64,000 bases of DNA from Pohlia nutans (GCA_022496805.1 CM040094.1:2937501-3001500); one strand, 5' to 3'; numbered from the stretch's first letter, positions 33,142 through 45,612 are shown. Made by a program: numbers and translations. The notes: a model not told the origin generated them from the letters alone.

Positions 33142-34760
33142 TTAACCCTTAAACGTCAAAGCAAGCCCATTGGGCATTTTTGAAACATAATCTTGGGTCA
33201 AAATCAAGATGTGATCAATCAATTGCGCCAAAAAAAAACATAGTGGGGTGTCATATACGACTTTGGATTCGCAACAAGCTGCTGAAACGAAAAAAAGAAT
33301 ATATATTGTTTTTTCTAGCGCGGCCTGATGTCACATTCCAACTTTTCGCTCGAGCCCAGCCTTATTGTAATCCTCACCAAAGCGCCGCGCGCTTAATCTA
33401 CTAGGATGATGTTTAAAAAAGTTTAAATATGTTTTGTTGCTTTGCAGAATATATATATATATATATATATATATACTTGCGAAGAGCGTTAGGATAGAGC
33501 TAAGAAGGTATCTCATGTATAAAAGAAAAAAAAACATCTTAGTTGTTAGGGATGCAATATCCGTAAGATTCTTGGGAGAGTCTCTATTTTATAAGTGGAA
33601 GATACAGTCCCTACTATTGCTAAGCTCGGTGCGAAGAATCAATGAGGCTGCAATTGGCTCGCGATGGGTGGTTAGCAAGTAGGAGAGGCAATTTGGGCAG
33701 CGTGGGTTTGAATTTTTTAGCTTTGTTCGTGGGAATTAGGATCAGCCTAGCAAAATGTGTCAGCCGCGATTGACTCGGTTCAGCAAATAACGAAGTCAAG
33801 ATGCAAGCGAAAATAGGGGATGAAGTCAAGGTTGTATAGGATGATGCGGCCGTTGGACTTGGACTCATTGGTAAATGAAGATGCAGCAGCGGGAACCAGC
33901 CTGACAACGGCCGTGCGCGGCCGTGCAAGGCTGCCACTCTATTTTAAATCTAGAGTTTCAATTGCCTTTTGTTGTTGTTGGAGTGATTTTTTTGAATTTT
34001 GAAAGCTAGAATTCATTCAATGGCTATGCAAAATGATCGTGGGGAGGCATTCTAAGGCGAGTTGAAAAACTGGCTTTTTGACAGCCAAAAAGCTATTGAT
34101 TCTTAAGTTCATGAACTATTTGCATTGTTGGCAGAAGACTATTTAGTATTCCTTCCGCTACCCAAGGGAGTATGTTGGCCAAAGATCTTCGTGGTGCGAA
34201 TAATAGATTTTTGTTCCGTTGTCAGTATGCGGTTGTGCTTAGTTGGGCGGAACGACGAGTGGAAGGGACGGAGATTGGGTTCAGTAGCAGCGTCAACCAT
34301 GGTTTGTGTGCAACTTGGTAGCTGGACAAGACACCACCGTAGACAAACGCAAAATTCACACCAACCCGCGTCGATAGGTAAGTTTGGTGTTTTGGTGCCC
34401 TCATTAATTGGTGCAGTTTAGATGGAGAATAAGCTAATGTTGTCCCGGGTTTGATGCAAACTTTGGAGCGTTGAGGTCAGTAGGTCCAAAGTTGTTCGTT
34501 GGCGAGTTCGGGATTGTAGTTTGTGATCTTAGGCCGATTGTACACATGACCAGGGAGCATGCAAGACAAGGTGGAGTCAGGACATCGAAAAAATAATTAG
34601 GCCTAAAGAGGGTTGTTTTGGAATGTATAGAGCTCACAGTTTGTTAACCTTCCAAGAAGCGGTTCCCAAGATGCACATAGTTCCCAAGATGGTGGCCTCT
34701 GCCAACTCATCGCGATCAACGATCATGATCCTCATGATGTGGAAATGATGGAGACTGCGC

Positions 34761-35309
34761 TTAACCCCTAAGTGATGGATCAACCATTTTATGGTCTCTG
34801 CCCTTTTTTTATGGGCTGCCCAAAATAGATAAAACATGTTTATAGAAAATAAACAATATTTTCAAATAGGGAATCAAGTGTACTTTCCAACCCAATTTGA
34901 ATCATGTCAATCCGAGTTAAACTCCACCCGGGAGAAATTTTCAAAGACAAACACTTCTACATTTGTCTAGTGTTAGAAAAATTACTATTTGGGGAAAGTA
35001 ATGATGTTCTCTCCATTAAAAAATTTGCAATTTTTAATTTTAGAATAGAATGTCTAGTTTCAACGAATCATAAAAAAATTCAAATTCTAAGAATAAAATT
35101 TGTAATTTTGATAAATATATGAAGCTAAATGCTTGTAAATTCATTATAAGAAAATAAAAAGCTATTTTTTGAAATTTGATTGTATGGATAATTACTAAAC
35201 ATCAAGCTCCTCATTTTTTTTTGGGACTAAACTTCATCAAAGTTGAAGAAGTATTTTTTTATAACACATTTATGTTTTGCCCTTACCCCCTCCGTCGTTT
35301 AGGGGTTAA
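34761..35309. mobile_element. piggyBac-type MITE, family P3 (549 bp), nested
   Basis: TTAA is at 34761-34764 and 35306-35309, with ends CCCCTAAGTG and CGTTTAGGGG inverted. It is homologous to the decayed copy at 28877-29372 and sits inside the older piggyBac. Confidence 0.8.
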
Positions 35310-35654
35310 GCGCCAAATCCAATGTCACCGTCATTGTTGTCACCACGGGAACTCCAGAAGCGAGAATTTGGGAATGTTGGCTTTAGAGTATATTGTAGCA
35401 ATTGATGTGCATTGGAATTTCTTGTACATTGTAGCAAATTTGACGTTGATGGTGAACCACAACTTGTACTTCTCTTGCAAAATGGCCCAATTGCATCGAC
35501 TGAGTGAAGAAAATGCATAGAAGGTGCAGGCATGGATCGTAGGAAGGTATAGACCTTTAAAATGCATCTTGACCTGTGACTCAATGGTTCTCTATACCCA
35601 TGCGACCCGTGCACTGGAAAACGTCCAAAAATTCGGTCACCAGCAAAATTGTTA

Positions 35655-37250
35655 GAATATGTAGCTGAAAGTGAGAATGGACTCCTTGGATATGTTAACA
35701 GACTTGAGAGGTGTAGCGGAGGAACTTCAACGCTTGTGCGAGAAAAAGAGATTGAAACTGGATTTTTGCAAGATCGATATCAAGAATTGACCAAGTTGTG
35801 AGGTCATAAAACGAGTGAATTGCAACAAAAAATTCATGAGTTGGAGAGCCAATTAAGTTGCATACAAAGCCGCTTGACTTCAATGCAGACAGAGAATGAG
35901 GAGCGGCTGTTGACTTCGGCAAAAGAGAGAATTTTTGGAAACGCAACTGCGTTTGGCAGAAGAGAAGATAGCGAAGATCAAAACAAATTCATTGCGCAGA
36001 GGTCGGTAATCTTACGAATAAACTTTCTGTTGGAACATCAGATGTGGCTCGCTTGAAAAGAAAACTAGATCGCATGGTAAAGACTCCTTTTGGTTACAGG
36101 CAGTAAATGCGTGTAAGGCAAGATTTAAATGAACTTGCACCAAGAGGGGGCCATGCCAAAGCAATGCGTAGGTTAGCTCGATTTGTAGTCTTACCGGCAA
36201 CCACAAGCACTATTAGGCAACAAAATTTGACTGATACAACCCACAAAAGGCTTTGCGGCAATAAACAAATTCAACATGAAAATGACAAGGTGTTCGCATC
36301 CATTCTATCAAGGGCAGAAATTGAGTCCATTATGGACTTACTAGTGATGTCACTACTTGCCATCCGGATGGCAAACCATTACTTAAAGAAAATTGGAGCT
36401 ACTTTGGGACCCCATGCAATTCTAGAGACTTGCGATTGAAGTGACATCACACAAGCCGGTTACGCTAAAGTGTACAAAAAGTTTAAAAGAAGTTTGCAGA
36501 CTGTCGGCAAGGGTTTGCATAAAGGATGTTTACCCAACCTGCACGAAGTAGGACAACTTCGGCAAGAATTAAATAGCAAATTGAAGGACTTTGTGGGAGA
36601 GTGGAAGGTCCTGGAGAACACATATGAGGCACCTTCAACAGCTGTGGGCAAAGGAAAGTCGAAACAAAAGCTTGAAAATAATTCCTTCACACTTACAAAT
36701 TACAATAATTTGTTTTTGGGTATTAAATCCGTGCACAGAACTATGGTGAGACTGTACAATATCACACCTGCATATTAGGTACCACTTCCATCTTTCCTCA
36801 AGTTTTGCAATGGTTTGTGTTTAATTGTGTAGTCAAATGGATCATGCACACATTGTCGATATTGTCGTTCATTTTGAATGATAGTTTGTTGCAAATTGCC
36901 AATTATTCAAGATAAAGAGTGCGCATGCAGAGTTTCAAGATGAACCACTCACATTTTGTTTGAAAATGGATGAGGCCGAGATCATTCACGTTGAGAAGCT
37001 GGAACGACTTTGCATTACTTTTATGAACCGAGCATTCAATCCATATATAGAAGTTGGGAGCTCCAAATATTTCAATGTCAAGATGAAAGAGAAATTTGGC
37101 CCATAGGCTGCTTCAAAATTCCGAATGAAACACACTCATTGCTATCTTGGGTGTTCCAACAAACTTCATCCCCAGGACTCATTACACCTCGAAACAAAGG
37201 CAAACTACTTGAGGTGGAAGGTGTGGGATCATTTAAAGTATCGTGACATC
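35655..37250 (+). pseudogene. Unidentified decayed coding region inside the old piggyBac
   Basis: Plus-strand protein-like stretches are separated by stops and frameshifts. They run from a coiled-coil-like segment (QQKIHELESQLSCIQSRL, about 35822) through DLNELAPRGGHAKAMRRL (36122), AKVYKKFKRSLQTVGKGLHK (36463) and LHEVGQLRQELNSKLKDFVG (36539) to AEFQDEPLTFCLKMDEAEII (36929). None of this matches the intact piggyBac transposase. It may be a captured host gene or another transposon gene. I do not recognise it. Confidence 0.4.
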
Positions 37251-37335
37251 TTTAATGTGATTTGAAAACGATTAAATGTTTGTATGGTCTCAAGGGCAAC
37301 TCTAACATGTCTTACATTTACTCTAATTGACCATA

Positions 37336-38035
37336 AATCATACTACTGGCAAGCGAGGACAATTTTGGTACAAAATGCATGCCTCCAACCGTATGACCGC
37401 AGTTACATGGTATAATAATAAACCTGTAAATTTATTATCAACTACATGCAGTCCCATTGATGTGTCAAAATCTCTAATTGTGAACAGGTGGCACATTAAT
37501 GGTAGTATTCAAATTCCAACATCTCCGGTTTTGGTTCACTATCAAAGACACATGCGTGGAGTTGATGTTCAAGATCAATTACGCCTTTATCATTTTGAAC
37601 AACAACATGACGACAAGTGGTGACACAAAATCTTGTGGCACATCGTTGATCAATCTTTTGTTAATACTTACATTTTGTACAAGGTGGCAATGGAGGCTAG
37701 AGGAAAAAAAAAACCCATTAGTTATTTAAAGTCCAATGCTTTTGTTGCTTTTGCTCTAACAAAAGTGGAAACTCCTTTGAAGCAAACATGTACGCCTAAT
37801 GCGCAGGTACCAAATCCAGATGGACTCTACTATACCATAGTGTAGAGTGGGCATGAGGCTCGGAAGCAACGTTAGTGCGGTGATGTGTGTACAAAGGTCT
37901 GACAACATTGTTGTCCAACATGCGACGTAACACTTTGCATTAGAGAGTGCTACGTGCAGTATTGCACTTCAACACTACCTATCATCGAGGCCGAGCTTAC
38001 ACGTGACCTTCCAAAATCATCACGTAGAAGTCACA
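37336..38035 (+). pseudogene. piggyBac transposase, C-terminal fragment
   Basis: The reading GQFWYKMHASNRM, MRGVDVQDQLRLY, KILWHIVDQSFVNTY, CTKV and CCPTCDVTLCIRECYV aligns throughout with residues ~685-900 of the transposase at 55007-57748. It keeps the third catalytic Asp (VDVQDQ) and part of the Cys-rich domain. The first two catalytic Asp regions are missing, and in-frame stops occur (one at a Trp position near 37621, others near 37843 and after 37870). Non-functional. Confidence 0.85.
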
Positions 38036-38789
38036 CAAACGTCCTAGTTGATTTCAGTGAATTCTCCAATTGTACAAGTTGGCGTGTTTTTCGTGTTTTT
38101 TGTGTTTTTAAATGCAATAGGCCCTTTTTATTGCAATAAAATATTTTTCCCTTCTCATATTGTCCAAAAAATATTGACTTTGCTTGAGTAGTCAAAACAA
38201 ACAAGCGGCTTGTTGTATAATCTCTGCCGTAGTATGTACCCTAAATTTACTTTTACGGCTTGTTTATATTGTTCAACCATTCTACTTATTGAAAATGAAG
38301 TGTTTTTGTAGTCCCTCTCCTAGTGATGAGAGAGAATAAAACATAAACAAAAATAAATAAAAATTATAAAAGAAAAAACCCATAGTCCCACACTCTAGCG
38401 ACCATAATGTAATTTGTGTTGCCGCAGCCTTGGTGGATTAGCTCTCAACCTACAACATTCAAAAATGTGCCAACACATGAAGCCAAGTAGACCAATACAT
38501 GGAGTTGAGTGGGTGAGGGTTAATGTAGATTGTCCCTTTCCAAAGACAGAGTTCGTCAAGAGTTTTGATTGTCAGTTTGGGCTCACTTTCAACCGACCCG
38601 TTCCCTTTGAAAGTCGTGCTACGCGTTGCCTCCTCCACAACTTTGTCCCATTCATGACAATCATATCTTCATCCTTTACTACCCACGAGCTCGCAGCCTT
38701 TGAGCAAAAAACCGCTACCCGGTCCTCAAAATTACACAACATCCCTTCTTGGCTACACGCCTAGTAGTACCTTGACATTTAAGGGTTAA

Positions 38790-39471
38790 GAAATAACCGT
38801 GAAGCACCCAATATACCCAAGATGCTTCAAACTTGATGATTGTAGCAAACAAATAAAAAATCACTCCTTCCAAAATTTCCCAATCCATTTACTGTTGTTT
38901 ATTTCTTAAATATTCAATATTGCGTGATATATACAAATAATTCTTTTGCATATCTTAAAGCCAATTAAATTTTATCAAGCATAATTTCATGAAGTTTGTC
39001 CTCTCATGTTATTTTATTTTTCAAAGAATGTCAAATGAATATTTCTTTGTTTTGGTCTTTTAAATTTTTAGCTTTAAGTTCATCCCGTCATCCTAATTGA
39101 GGAAAAACCAATAAATGATCTTTGGAGCAAATTTTCATGACTTACTTTGTAACAACAAAAACAATTTCTAACTTGATCCACTATAGTTATTAATTACATA
39201 TTTTCCTTTATTTTGGTGTACACTATAATGTAATGTACAAAAAGAAATTACTCAAATCAATGAAAGAAAAGTTGTGAAAATGACCCTCAAAACTGAAGAA
39301 AATCCTTGGATGTTTCAAGGTTAAAAACCCCTATTTCAAAGTCAATATGTTGAACTAGAACCCCAATTCAATTTGCATTATATATCTAATGGTGATGTTT
39401 ATTTGTATAAACAATCAATATTGAGTAAAAAATAGACTTAAAAAATGGAGCTTTATCCAAAATCAACAATT
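38790..39471. other. AT-rich DNA without gene
   Basis: No coding or structural feature recognised. Confidence 0.4.
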
Positions 39472-39921
39472 ACTACACGAAATAGTGTATTTAGTGTGAG
39501 GTGATGAATAATGTGCTTACCCCTACTACTTGTCTAACACTAATTGTCAATTTGTGGGTAATTAGTGTTGGCGGCTGCATGCGTCGCCACCTCTCTTTGC
39601 AACCGCCATTTGCACTTGAATTTGGTTGAACACCTTTCGCCCTAGCCCCCAATTGCACTTTCTATGATTTTAGATATCATCAATTTGATTCATTCCATTT
39701 CTAAAATTTCAGTTTTTCCATCTAAACTTTCATCTCAAGTTTCATTCCTTACTCATACTAAAATATCCATATCTCAAAAGATCACAATGTCAAAACGTTA
39801 CTATTCTTCATAAATAGTGTGAGAATTCACATTTGGTGTTTTTACAAAAGTAGGTTTTTTGATATTTAGAGTGATGTTCGCAACTACAGTGCCTTACACT
39901 AAATACACTATTTAGTGTAGT
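39472..39921. mobile_element. MITE with self-palindromic TIR
   Basis: The ends at 39472-39501 and 39892-39921 are inverted over 30 bp with two mismatches (ACTACACTAAATAGTGTATT form). The core ACTAAATAGTGTATTTAGT of each end is itself palindromic. A shorter relative is nested at 63418-63641. 450 bp, non-coding. Confidence 0.75.
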
Positions 39922-41347
39922 TCACTTGGTTCAATGTTAGAAAGAAGCCAAAACATTGTCATTTTTTCATTGTAAAAGATTGAAGTTACAATAAATATGT
40001 AGAATAGTCCAATCAATGAGAGGCAGCTACAACTTTTGTTCAATAACATCAGGAAAATCCGAGGGAGGTAAAATTGTATAGGAACTGTATAGGTTAAGTT
40101 GATATGGCCAACTGGATGGGACCTATACAGTATGGGGCAGGTGCTATATGCTTTCAATGTATAGTCGGGTACAACATGCTTACGAATTTTTCAATCACTT
40201 TTCACTAGAAAGTTCATCAATTTTTAGGAAGCTTTAGCATGCTCAAAATTGAACCGATTTTGAAACCAAAAATTGCATTGGAATTGCAATGAAGTGTGCT
40301 TCAACTTCATAACAAGTGAAAAAAGAATAATACAACAATTTAGATTTCTTTTATACACTATCTATCATTTTACGGTGAACCTTTAGAAGATAGCCAAGAT
40401 TTTTTGCATTTAAGTACAAAATAAGTAAGAAATCATACAAGTAGTTCAAGCGGTGTGGAATCAAGTATCTCTAAAGCAATTCTGAAGGTTCATTTCTAAC
40501 ATGTACCATTAAGTACAAGTTGTAAATTTTACAAATGGTGGCAACACTAAATAGTAGATAGCATATAGAAAACATCAAAAAAATTGTATGATTTTCAATT
40601 ACATATGTGTATATGTAATGATGATAAAGTAGACTTTAGTGTGATTCCAATGCAATTTACAATTTGAAATTCCGTTCATTTTTGAGCATACATGGGCCTT
40701 CCAAAGTTCCCACAAATCTCAACTAGGTGCAGAATTCGTAACCATCTTGTACCTGACTGTGCACTCCAATGTGATTCCAACGCACTTAACGGTTTCCAAA
40801 ATCAGATCATTTTTGAGTACACACACATCGTTCAAAGTTTTAAAAAAAAAAATCCTGCAGTGGGGAATTCGTAAGGATATTGGACCTGACTGTACAGACC
40901 TCACGGACTTTTACTTTCCTCATGAATACACCTACTTCAACGTCAGAATGTCAAACCCCTAAAAAAACCTTTGAGGATACTTCAGTATCCATTTGCAAAT
41001 CACAACCCCAGATCACCATCACATAAAAGCATCACCTAAGACCACCCCAAATCACATTGCTACAAACACGTGGAGCCTCTATCACAGTTACCATTGTTCT
41101 CATGCACTTTACGGAAAGGAATGTCAATGGCCCCATTCAAACCTCATCTACTGTAATTATACACAGCTCAAAGTTCTGCAGGACCTCGATTAACGATGCC
41201 TGTCAGCAAGGTGGATAGAGAACACAGGTGCATATCAAAGGAACTGTGCATGCTCAAAATTGTGGTAGGCCATTTACATTCATAAAATTGATGGTGACCA
41301 AACATGAGAGAAAGAACTACAAGCAACCAAGACCCCAAATAGGATCT
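39922..41347. repeat. Intergenic DNA with ~131-bp imperfect duplication; then eL15 copy 2 3' flank
   Basis: GTGATTCCAATGCA near 40640 and GTGATTCCAACGCA near 40771 start similar stretches that both contain CATTTTTGAG. From about 40960 to 41345 the sequence is homologous to the 3' flank of eL15 copy 1 (23580-24010). No gene is seen. Confidence 0.5.
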
Positions 41348-43897
41348 TCATCGGTAACGCTTCAGCGACAGGGTGTTGTTGCGCTTCCACGTGGCCCGGA
41401 TCGAAGGCCGGGCCTTCGTGTACAAGTGTCCTCTGCCGCGCAGCCCACGGTACTTCTTCCCTGCTGACGTCAGTCCACGCAACTCGCGATGCTTGTGCAC
41501 CGGGTTCACGATCCAGTTGATGCGAGGATCCTTGCGAATCACCGTGTGTTGCGGGTCCACCAAGATAATTTCAAAGTACTTGTAAGTCGAATCCTGCACA
41601 CGGAAACCATGCACATCAGAAAATGAACTCATTACAACCAGAAAAAGCAACTTATCCCAACGTGTCTACCATGTAATCCATGCTGCAATATTTCTTCTGC
41701 AAATCATGATATTGAAATGAAAAACTCACAAACCCTATTCAACAATCTCAGAATGTCAATATTACGTACTGTATCTACACGTCACAGTTCATTCTTTCGG
41801 ATGATGTGTCCCAACATGCCACTAATACTTTTCACGTGCCTCACTTCCATTACAAAGCACAACTCTACATTTTCAAAACCATTTCTCAGATACTCCCTAG
41901 AATACAGACAACAAAGAATCTCAACCTACACACTTGCTGAATCATCCTGTTGAGTAACAAACCTATTGCAAATCACAAATCCTTCCAGCTATTGGACTAA
42001 AGTTCAACACAATCCTTTCTCCATACAAAATTATGCTTTTCAATTCAAGTTGATCCAGTCAAACAATTGAAGTTCTATCAAAAGAATCTGGAATGGCATA
42101 CCTGGTTGATCCAGTACGAGTTCAGGACCCTAAGGCCGCCGAGCTTGCGTCCTGCGCGCTCCTCAGCGACGGACCTCAAGTTACGCTGGAACTTGAGCTG
42201 GGTGATACCCTGGTTCTTGGGCTTTCCATACACGATACCCTTGGCAACTGGCCGCTTCCTGCCTCCACGGCGGACACGGACACGGTAGACTACATATCCC
42301 TACAGGGACAAACACCAAGATAAGGTACAGTAAAAAGAACCAACATTAAAGACAGCCAAAAGTCAAAGCAAAGATTTAAGGTAGGAGCACCTCTGTCCTA
42401 AAAACGACCCCACTTAACGCACATATAGATAATGAAAGTATGCACCTACACGTCTGACAGTGAACTTATTCGTGTAGTATCCAAATTAAGGTTATCTGGA
42501 CAGTAAATGGAGCCTGGGCTGTGTTCTGCCTGGTATGTTTTGGCTAGAAATACATGTCCCTGCAGAAAACCGACATGAACAGCCAGGCATGAGGTGTGGG
42601 GAAGCTTGGGCCCAGGGAGGGGGGACTCTTTGATTCCTTCATGGGAACTCTTATGTAGTTATGCGGTTTGGGGGAGATTTCTTTGCATTAGGGAGGTTGA
42701 AGGTTTGAATCTCTCTTCCAACGCAGAGGGTTAATATTGGTCGATAAAAAAGGAGCCAAAACTCGTTTTTGCTGGCCTTTCAAACTAAAATACTAGGTCT
42801 GCCTTGTCTTTCCTCTTGTGGAAATGTTTTGCTTGACGTTCCGGATAACTCTACTATGTACGCTGAACTGCATTGGTATTGTCTTCTAATTGCTTACAAC
42901 ATAATTAAAATATTAAGATGATCGAATAATAGGAAATATTCTCGGTTGCTTAAACTGTCCGCTTAGTAAACTTCGGGCAATAAAACCCCTCGCATCACAC
43001 TTAACCTAAAGAGAAGAGATGCGAAAGACATTCTTGAAATCCTCACCCCAATAAAAATGTTAATGCCACCGCTCTTTGAGCTGAAGAGTAGAGATGCGGA
43101 AACCCTAACCATGAAAAAATGTAGAGCGTCACCGCCAATATAAAATTTTCGAGATTGAGATACAAACTAACTAACTACTTGCTCTGTCCCACTAAAACAA
43201 ACCGTGATTTTTCACTTTTGGCAATATCTGTCCTATATTTTTTGTACTTCAAATGTGAACCCGGTCCTCTTCAAACAGAACGCACAATGAAAGTGGCACT
43301 AATACTACATACTGCTATGAAAGATGAACCGTTTATTGAGTATTAAGAGAGGTTTTTCTGGACCAGAAAAGAGCTTTAAGTTAAACCGTGCCAAGAACCA
43401 CGGGTATTTAAGCGGGGTAGAGGGAGTAACGATGTAGAGCGTCACCGCTCTTTGAGCTAAAGAGAAGGGATGAAAAAAAACATTCTCAAAACCCTAACCA
43501 CAATCAAAACCACACTTTGAGCTAAAAATTAGAGATGCAAGAAACATTTTCCAAACCCTAACCACAAAGTAATGTAGAGTGTTACAGAATTTGCGAGATT
43601 GGGATGCAAACTGACTAACCTGCTTGGCCTTGTATCCGAGGCGACGAGCCTTGTCCGGGCGGCTGGGGCGGGTGACGCGGACGATACCCGGGAGCTGCCT
43701 GAACTCCCAGCACCGCACACGCAGCAAGAAACGCAGCACATCGGACTGCTTCTTCCGCCACAGCTCCTCGATGTACTTGTACGCACCTGCAACACAAATT
43801 TCACAACCCCCAGAAAAACCCCTAAGTATCCCGTTTGCTTCGGGAAAGCTACACCGGAAGATGAAGGAGACGAAGAAGGTGAGTGAGGCTTACCCAT
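41348..43897 (-). CDS. RPL15: 60S ribosomal protein eL15, copy 2
   Basis: Exons in order of translation are 43897-43894 (ATGG), 43786-43620, 42299-42102 and 41593-41348, giving 204 residues with the same segments as copy 1. The last exon translates identically, and the differences I noticed between copies in the coding exons are mostly third-base changes. Intron 2 (42300-43619) is about 500 bp longer than in copy 1 because of a 359-bp insertion (42491-42849) and a Stowaway-like insertion near the 5' end of the intron. All splice sites are GT-AG and the frame is intact. It is in direct orientation to copy 1, with about 17.3 kb between the stop codons. Confidence 0.95.
42491..42849. mobile_element. 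359-bp insertion with short TIR, unique to eL15 copy 2 intron
   Basis: GTTATCTGGA at the left and TCCGGATAAC at the right are inverted with one mismatch. The same intron position in copy 1 runs straight through. The interior includes a box-B-like GAAGGTTTGAATCTC at about 42699 and GC-rich parts, so it may be composite. No target duplication is evident. Confidence 0.6.
43177..43430. mobile_element. Stowaway-like MITE in eL15 copy 2 intron 2
   Basis: CTTGCTCTGTCCCAC at the left and GGGGTAGAGGGAG at the right form degenerate Stowaway ends flanked by TA. The sequence differs from the MITE at 25511-25717, so it may be an independent insertion at a nearby site. Confidence 0.55.
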
Positions 43898-43969
43898 GGT
43901 GAGAGATTACCGCTGCACCGGAGCCTGGCTATGGCGAGGGAGAATCCAAAAGGAGCGACGACGTTGGCC

Positions 43970-44045
43970 TTCTGCCACATTAGGGTTGTGAAACCCTGAC
44001 CCTAATCGGCTCCCGGCCCGGCCCGGCCCGGCTGCCTCCATCCAC
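43970..44045 (-). promoter_or_regulatory. eL15 copy 2 promoter elements
   Basis: TTAGGGTT (43980-43987) and ACCCTAA (43999-44004) telo-box-like motifs, followed by repeated GGCCC, lie within 150 bp upstream of the ATG. Homology with copy 1 stops at TCCACGGG (44041-44048), where a MITE remnant begins. Confidence 0.6.
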
Positions 44046-44293
44046 GGGTCGGCAGAAAATAATTTCCCAAAAAAATGCCGAGAAATTAAATAAATTTATT
44101 AAGTATTCTGTCCAAACCAACTAAAATAAAGTCAACAGAGAGCCAAATAAATTTTTTTAAATAAATAACATTCAATAAAAGTCATAGACAAAAATAAAAT
44201 AAAACGTTCAGTCGCCGGAATTGTTATATTAATTATTAATAGTCGATTTCTTAATAATTACTTTTGAAAGTGCCGACCCTGCCTTCCACGTAC
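44046..44293. mobile_element. Left-truncated relative of the TA-duplicating MITE
   Basis: GGGTCGGCAGAAAATAAT at the left and GTGCCGACCCTGCCTTCC at the right match the element at 27746-28314. About the first 14 bases of the left end are missing at the junction with the eL15 promoter. Confidence 0.7.
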
Positions 44294-44996
44294 GATAAAG
44301 AAAAGTGCCTAATAATTATTTTAACATATTGTTAATTTGAGGCAGATACGTAGGATAATTTTGAAAGACATTGACATTTTTATGAGGCAGATACGTAGGA
44401 TAATTTTTAAAAACCATTGCTAATCATTCCTCTGTTGCAACTTATAATATTTTAGGGCAAATCTCAAATATTGATACAAGTAGTGTTATTTATGAGAGTG
44501 ATTCTAGGCATGTAGTTAGTAAATTTTTTAGATTTTAGGCACAAATTTTCTTTAATTTCTAATCTTGATAGAATACATTGTGAAATTAAAAAAAGATTGT
44601 CCAAATTGGTAGTAGACATTAGGAAAAATGTGGGGTATCAAAGGGGCCTTTGCTTTTGGTACGTGCTGAAAGTTTAAGGCAAAACCGTGCGCTCTACACA
44701 CTGGCACCGATGGTGCCACCGTGGTGCCACCGTGGTGCCAGCAGTGCAGTTCTGTAGGTCGAACCGATCGACGCTGCCAACATTGTCGATGCTGCCAGCA
44801 CTGACAACATTACGGCTTCTGACACTGTCTGTGGGCAGCGACTTTCACCAATGGGTTTTCATGGAGAGGGGTGTTTGGGCAGCCGGTTCATTTAACACGG
44901 GCTGTCTTTCAGGGCCCCTTTGGAACCCCATATTTCTCCTAATGCTATGGTACTTTTTCATGCAAATATCGAATTTAGAATGGCATTGAGTTTGAT
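44294..44996. other. Duplicated non-coding DNA and a GGTGCCACC minisatellite
   Basis: 44300-44600 and 44970-44997 match 28500-28876. Between them, about 44665-44960 is a GC-richer insert starting with three GGTGCCACC-like units and lacking a counterpart at 28.8 kb. Its open frame has no resemblance to known proteins. Confidence 0.45.
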
Positions 44997-45219
44997 TAAC
45001 CCTTAAAAGTCATTTCCTAATTTAGAAAACAAGAGTGCTTTTGAATTTTAACTTTAAAGTATGAAAATAATATGTAGGTACATAATATTCACGTCATAAA
45101 TGATGCCTAAAAAAGAAAATTTATGAAAAAAATCTCTATTATTAGCAATTCATAGTCAAAGTGGTTTGAAAACTGAGAAAACTAAGCCCAAGGGGTTGGG
45201 GTTCATGTTTAAGGATTAA
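44997..45219. mobile_element. piggyBac-type MITE, family P2 (223 bp)
   Basis: TTAACCCTTAAAAG starts at 44997 and TTTAAGGATTAA ends at 45219. Both borders are TTAA, with inverted CCTTAAA ends. It is the best-preserved member of the family seen at 29369-29595 and in phosphatase intron 3. Confidence 0.75.
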
Positions 45220-45255
45220 GAAAGTAAAACTTAAACCTCACTTTCCAACCGTAAA

Positions 45256-45612
45256 GTAGATAGATAGATAGAAACTCCAGTCCCTTTTTAGCAAGGGGCC
45301 GACTTGAATAAAGTGTCCGTTCGTAATGTCAATGACCCGATGCCCACCGGACAAGGGGACATTGGAACAATACTACTCTTCTCTTTTGGGGATGGACAAT
45401 ATAGTGACAAACTATGCTAGCTCCTATCTAGCCACTACCGGACATGGTATCCCCTCAAAGGACTTTGAGGTACCTATACGACAAGGTCCAAGAACCCCCC
45501 ACCATAGTTGGATGGACTATGATGAGCACCACGCCGGCATGGCGAATAGAACCCACAACCTCCTCGTTGGGGGCCATGAGCCCTAACCACCAAGCCAAGG
45601 CGTGTGGTGCCT
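45256..45612 (-). mobile_element. tRNA-derived SINE
   Basis: Read on the minus strand from 45612, TGGCTTGGTGGTTAGGGCTC is a good box A and GTGGGTTCTATTC a box B, at tRNA-like spacing. The body of about 300 bp ends in a TCTATCTATCTAT simple-repeat tail (45256-45272), as many plant SINEs do. No obvious target duplication. Confidence 0.65.

Larger units (their letters stand above)
33142..38789 (+). mobile_element. Decayed piggyBac element (5.65 kb) with a nested MITE
   Basis: The left end is TTAACCCTTAAACGTCAAAG (33142) and the right end CTTGACATTTAAGGGTTAA (ending 38789), inverted with two mismatches in about 15 bp. The right part encodes the last ~230 residues of a piggyBac transposase in plus orientation. 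The middle contains unidentified decayed frames, and a P3 MITE is nested at 34761-35309. An (AT)n microsatellite lies at about 33449-33475. The orientation, with the transposase C-terminus near one end, agrees with the intact element at 54564-58803. Confidence 0.75.
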
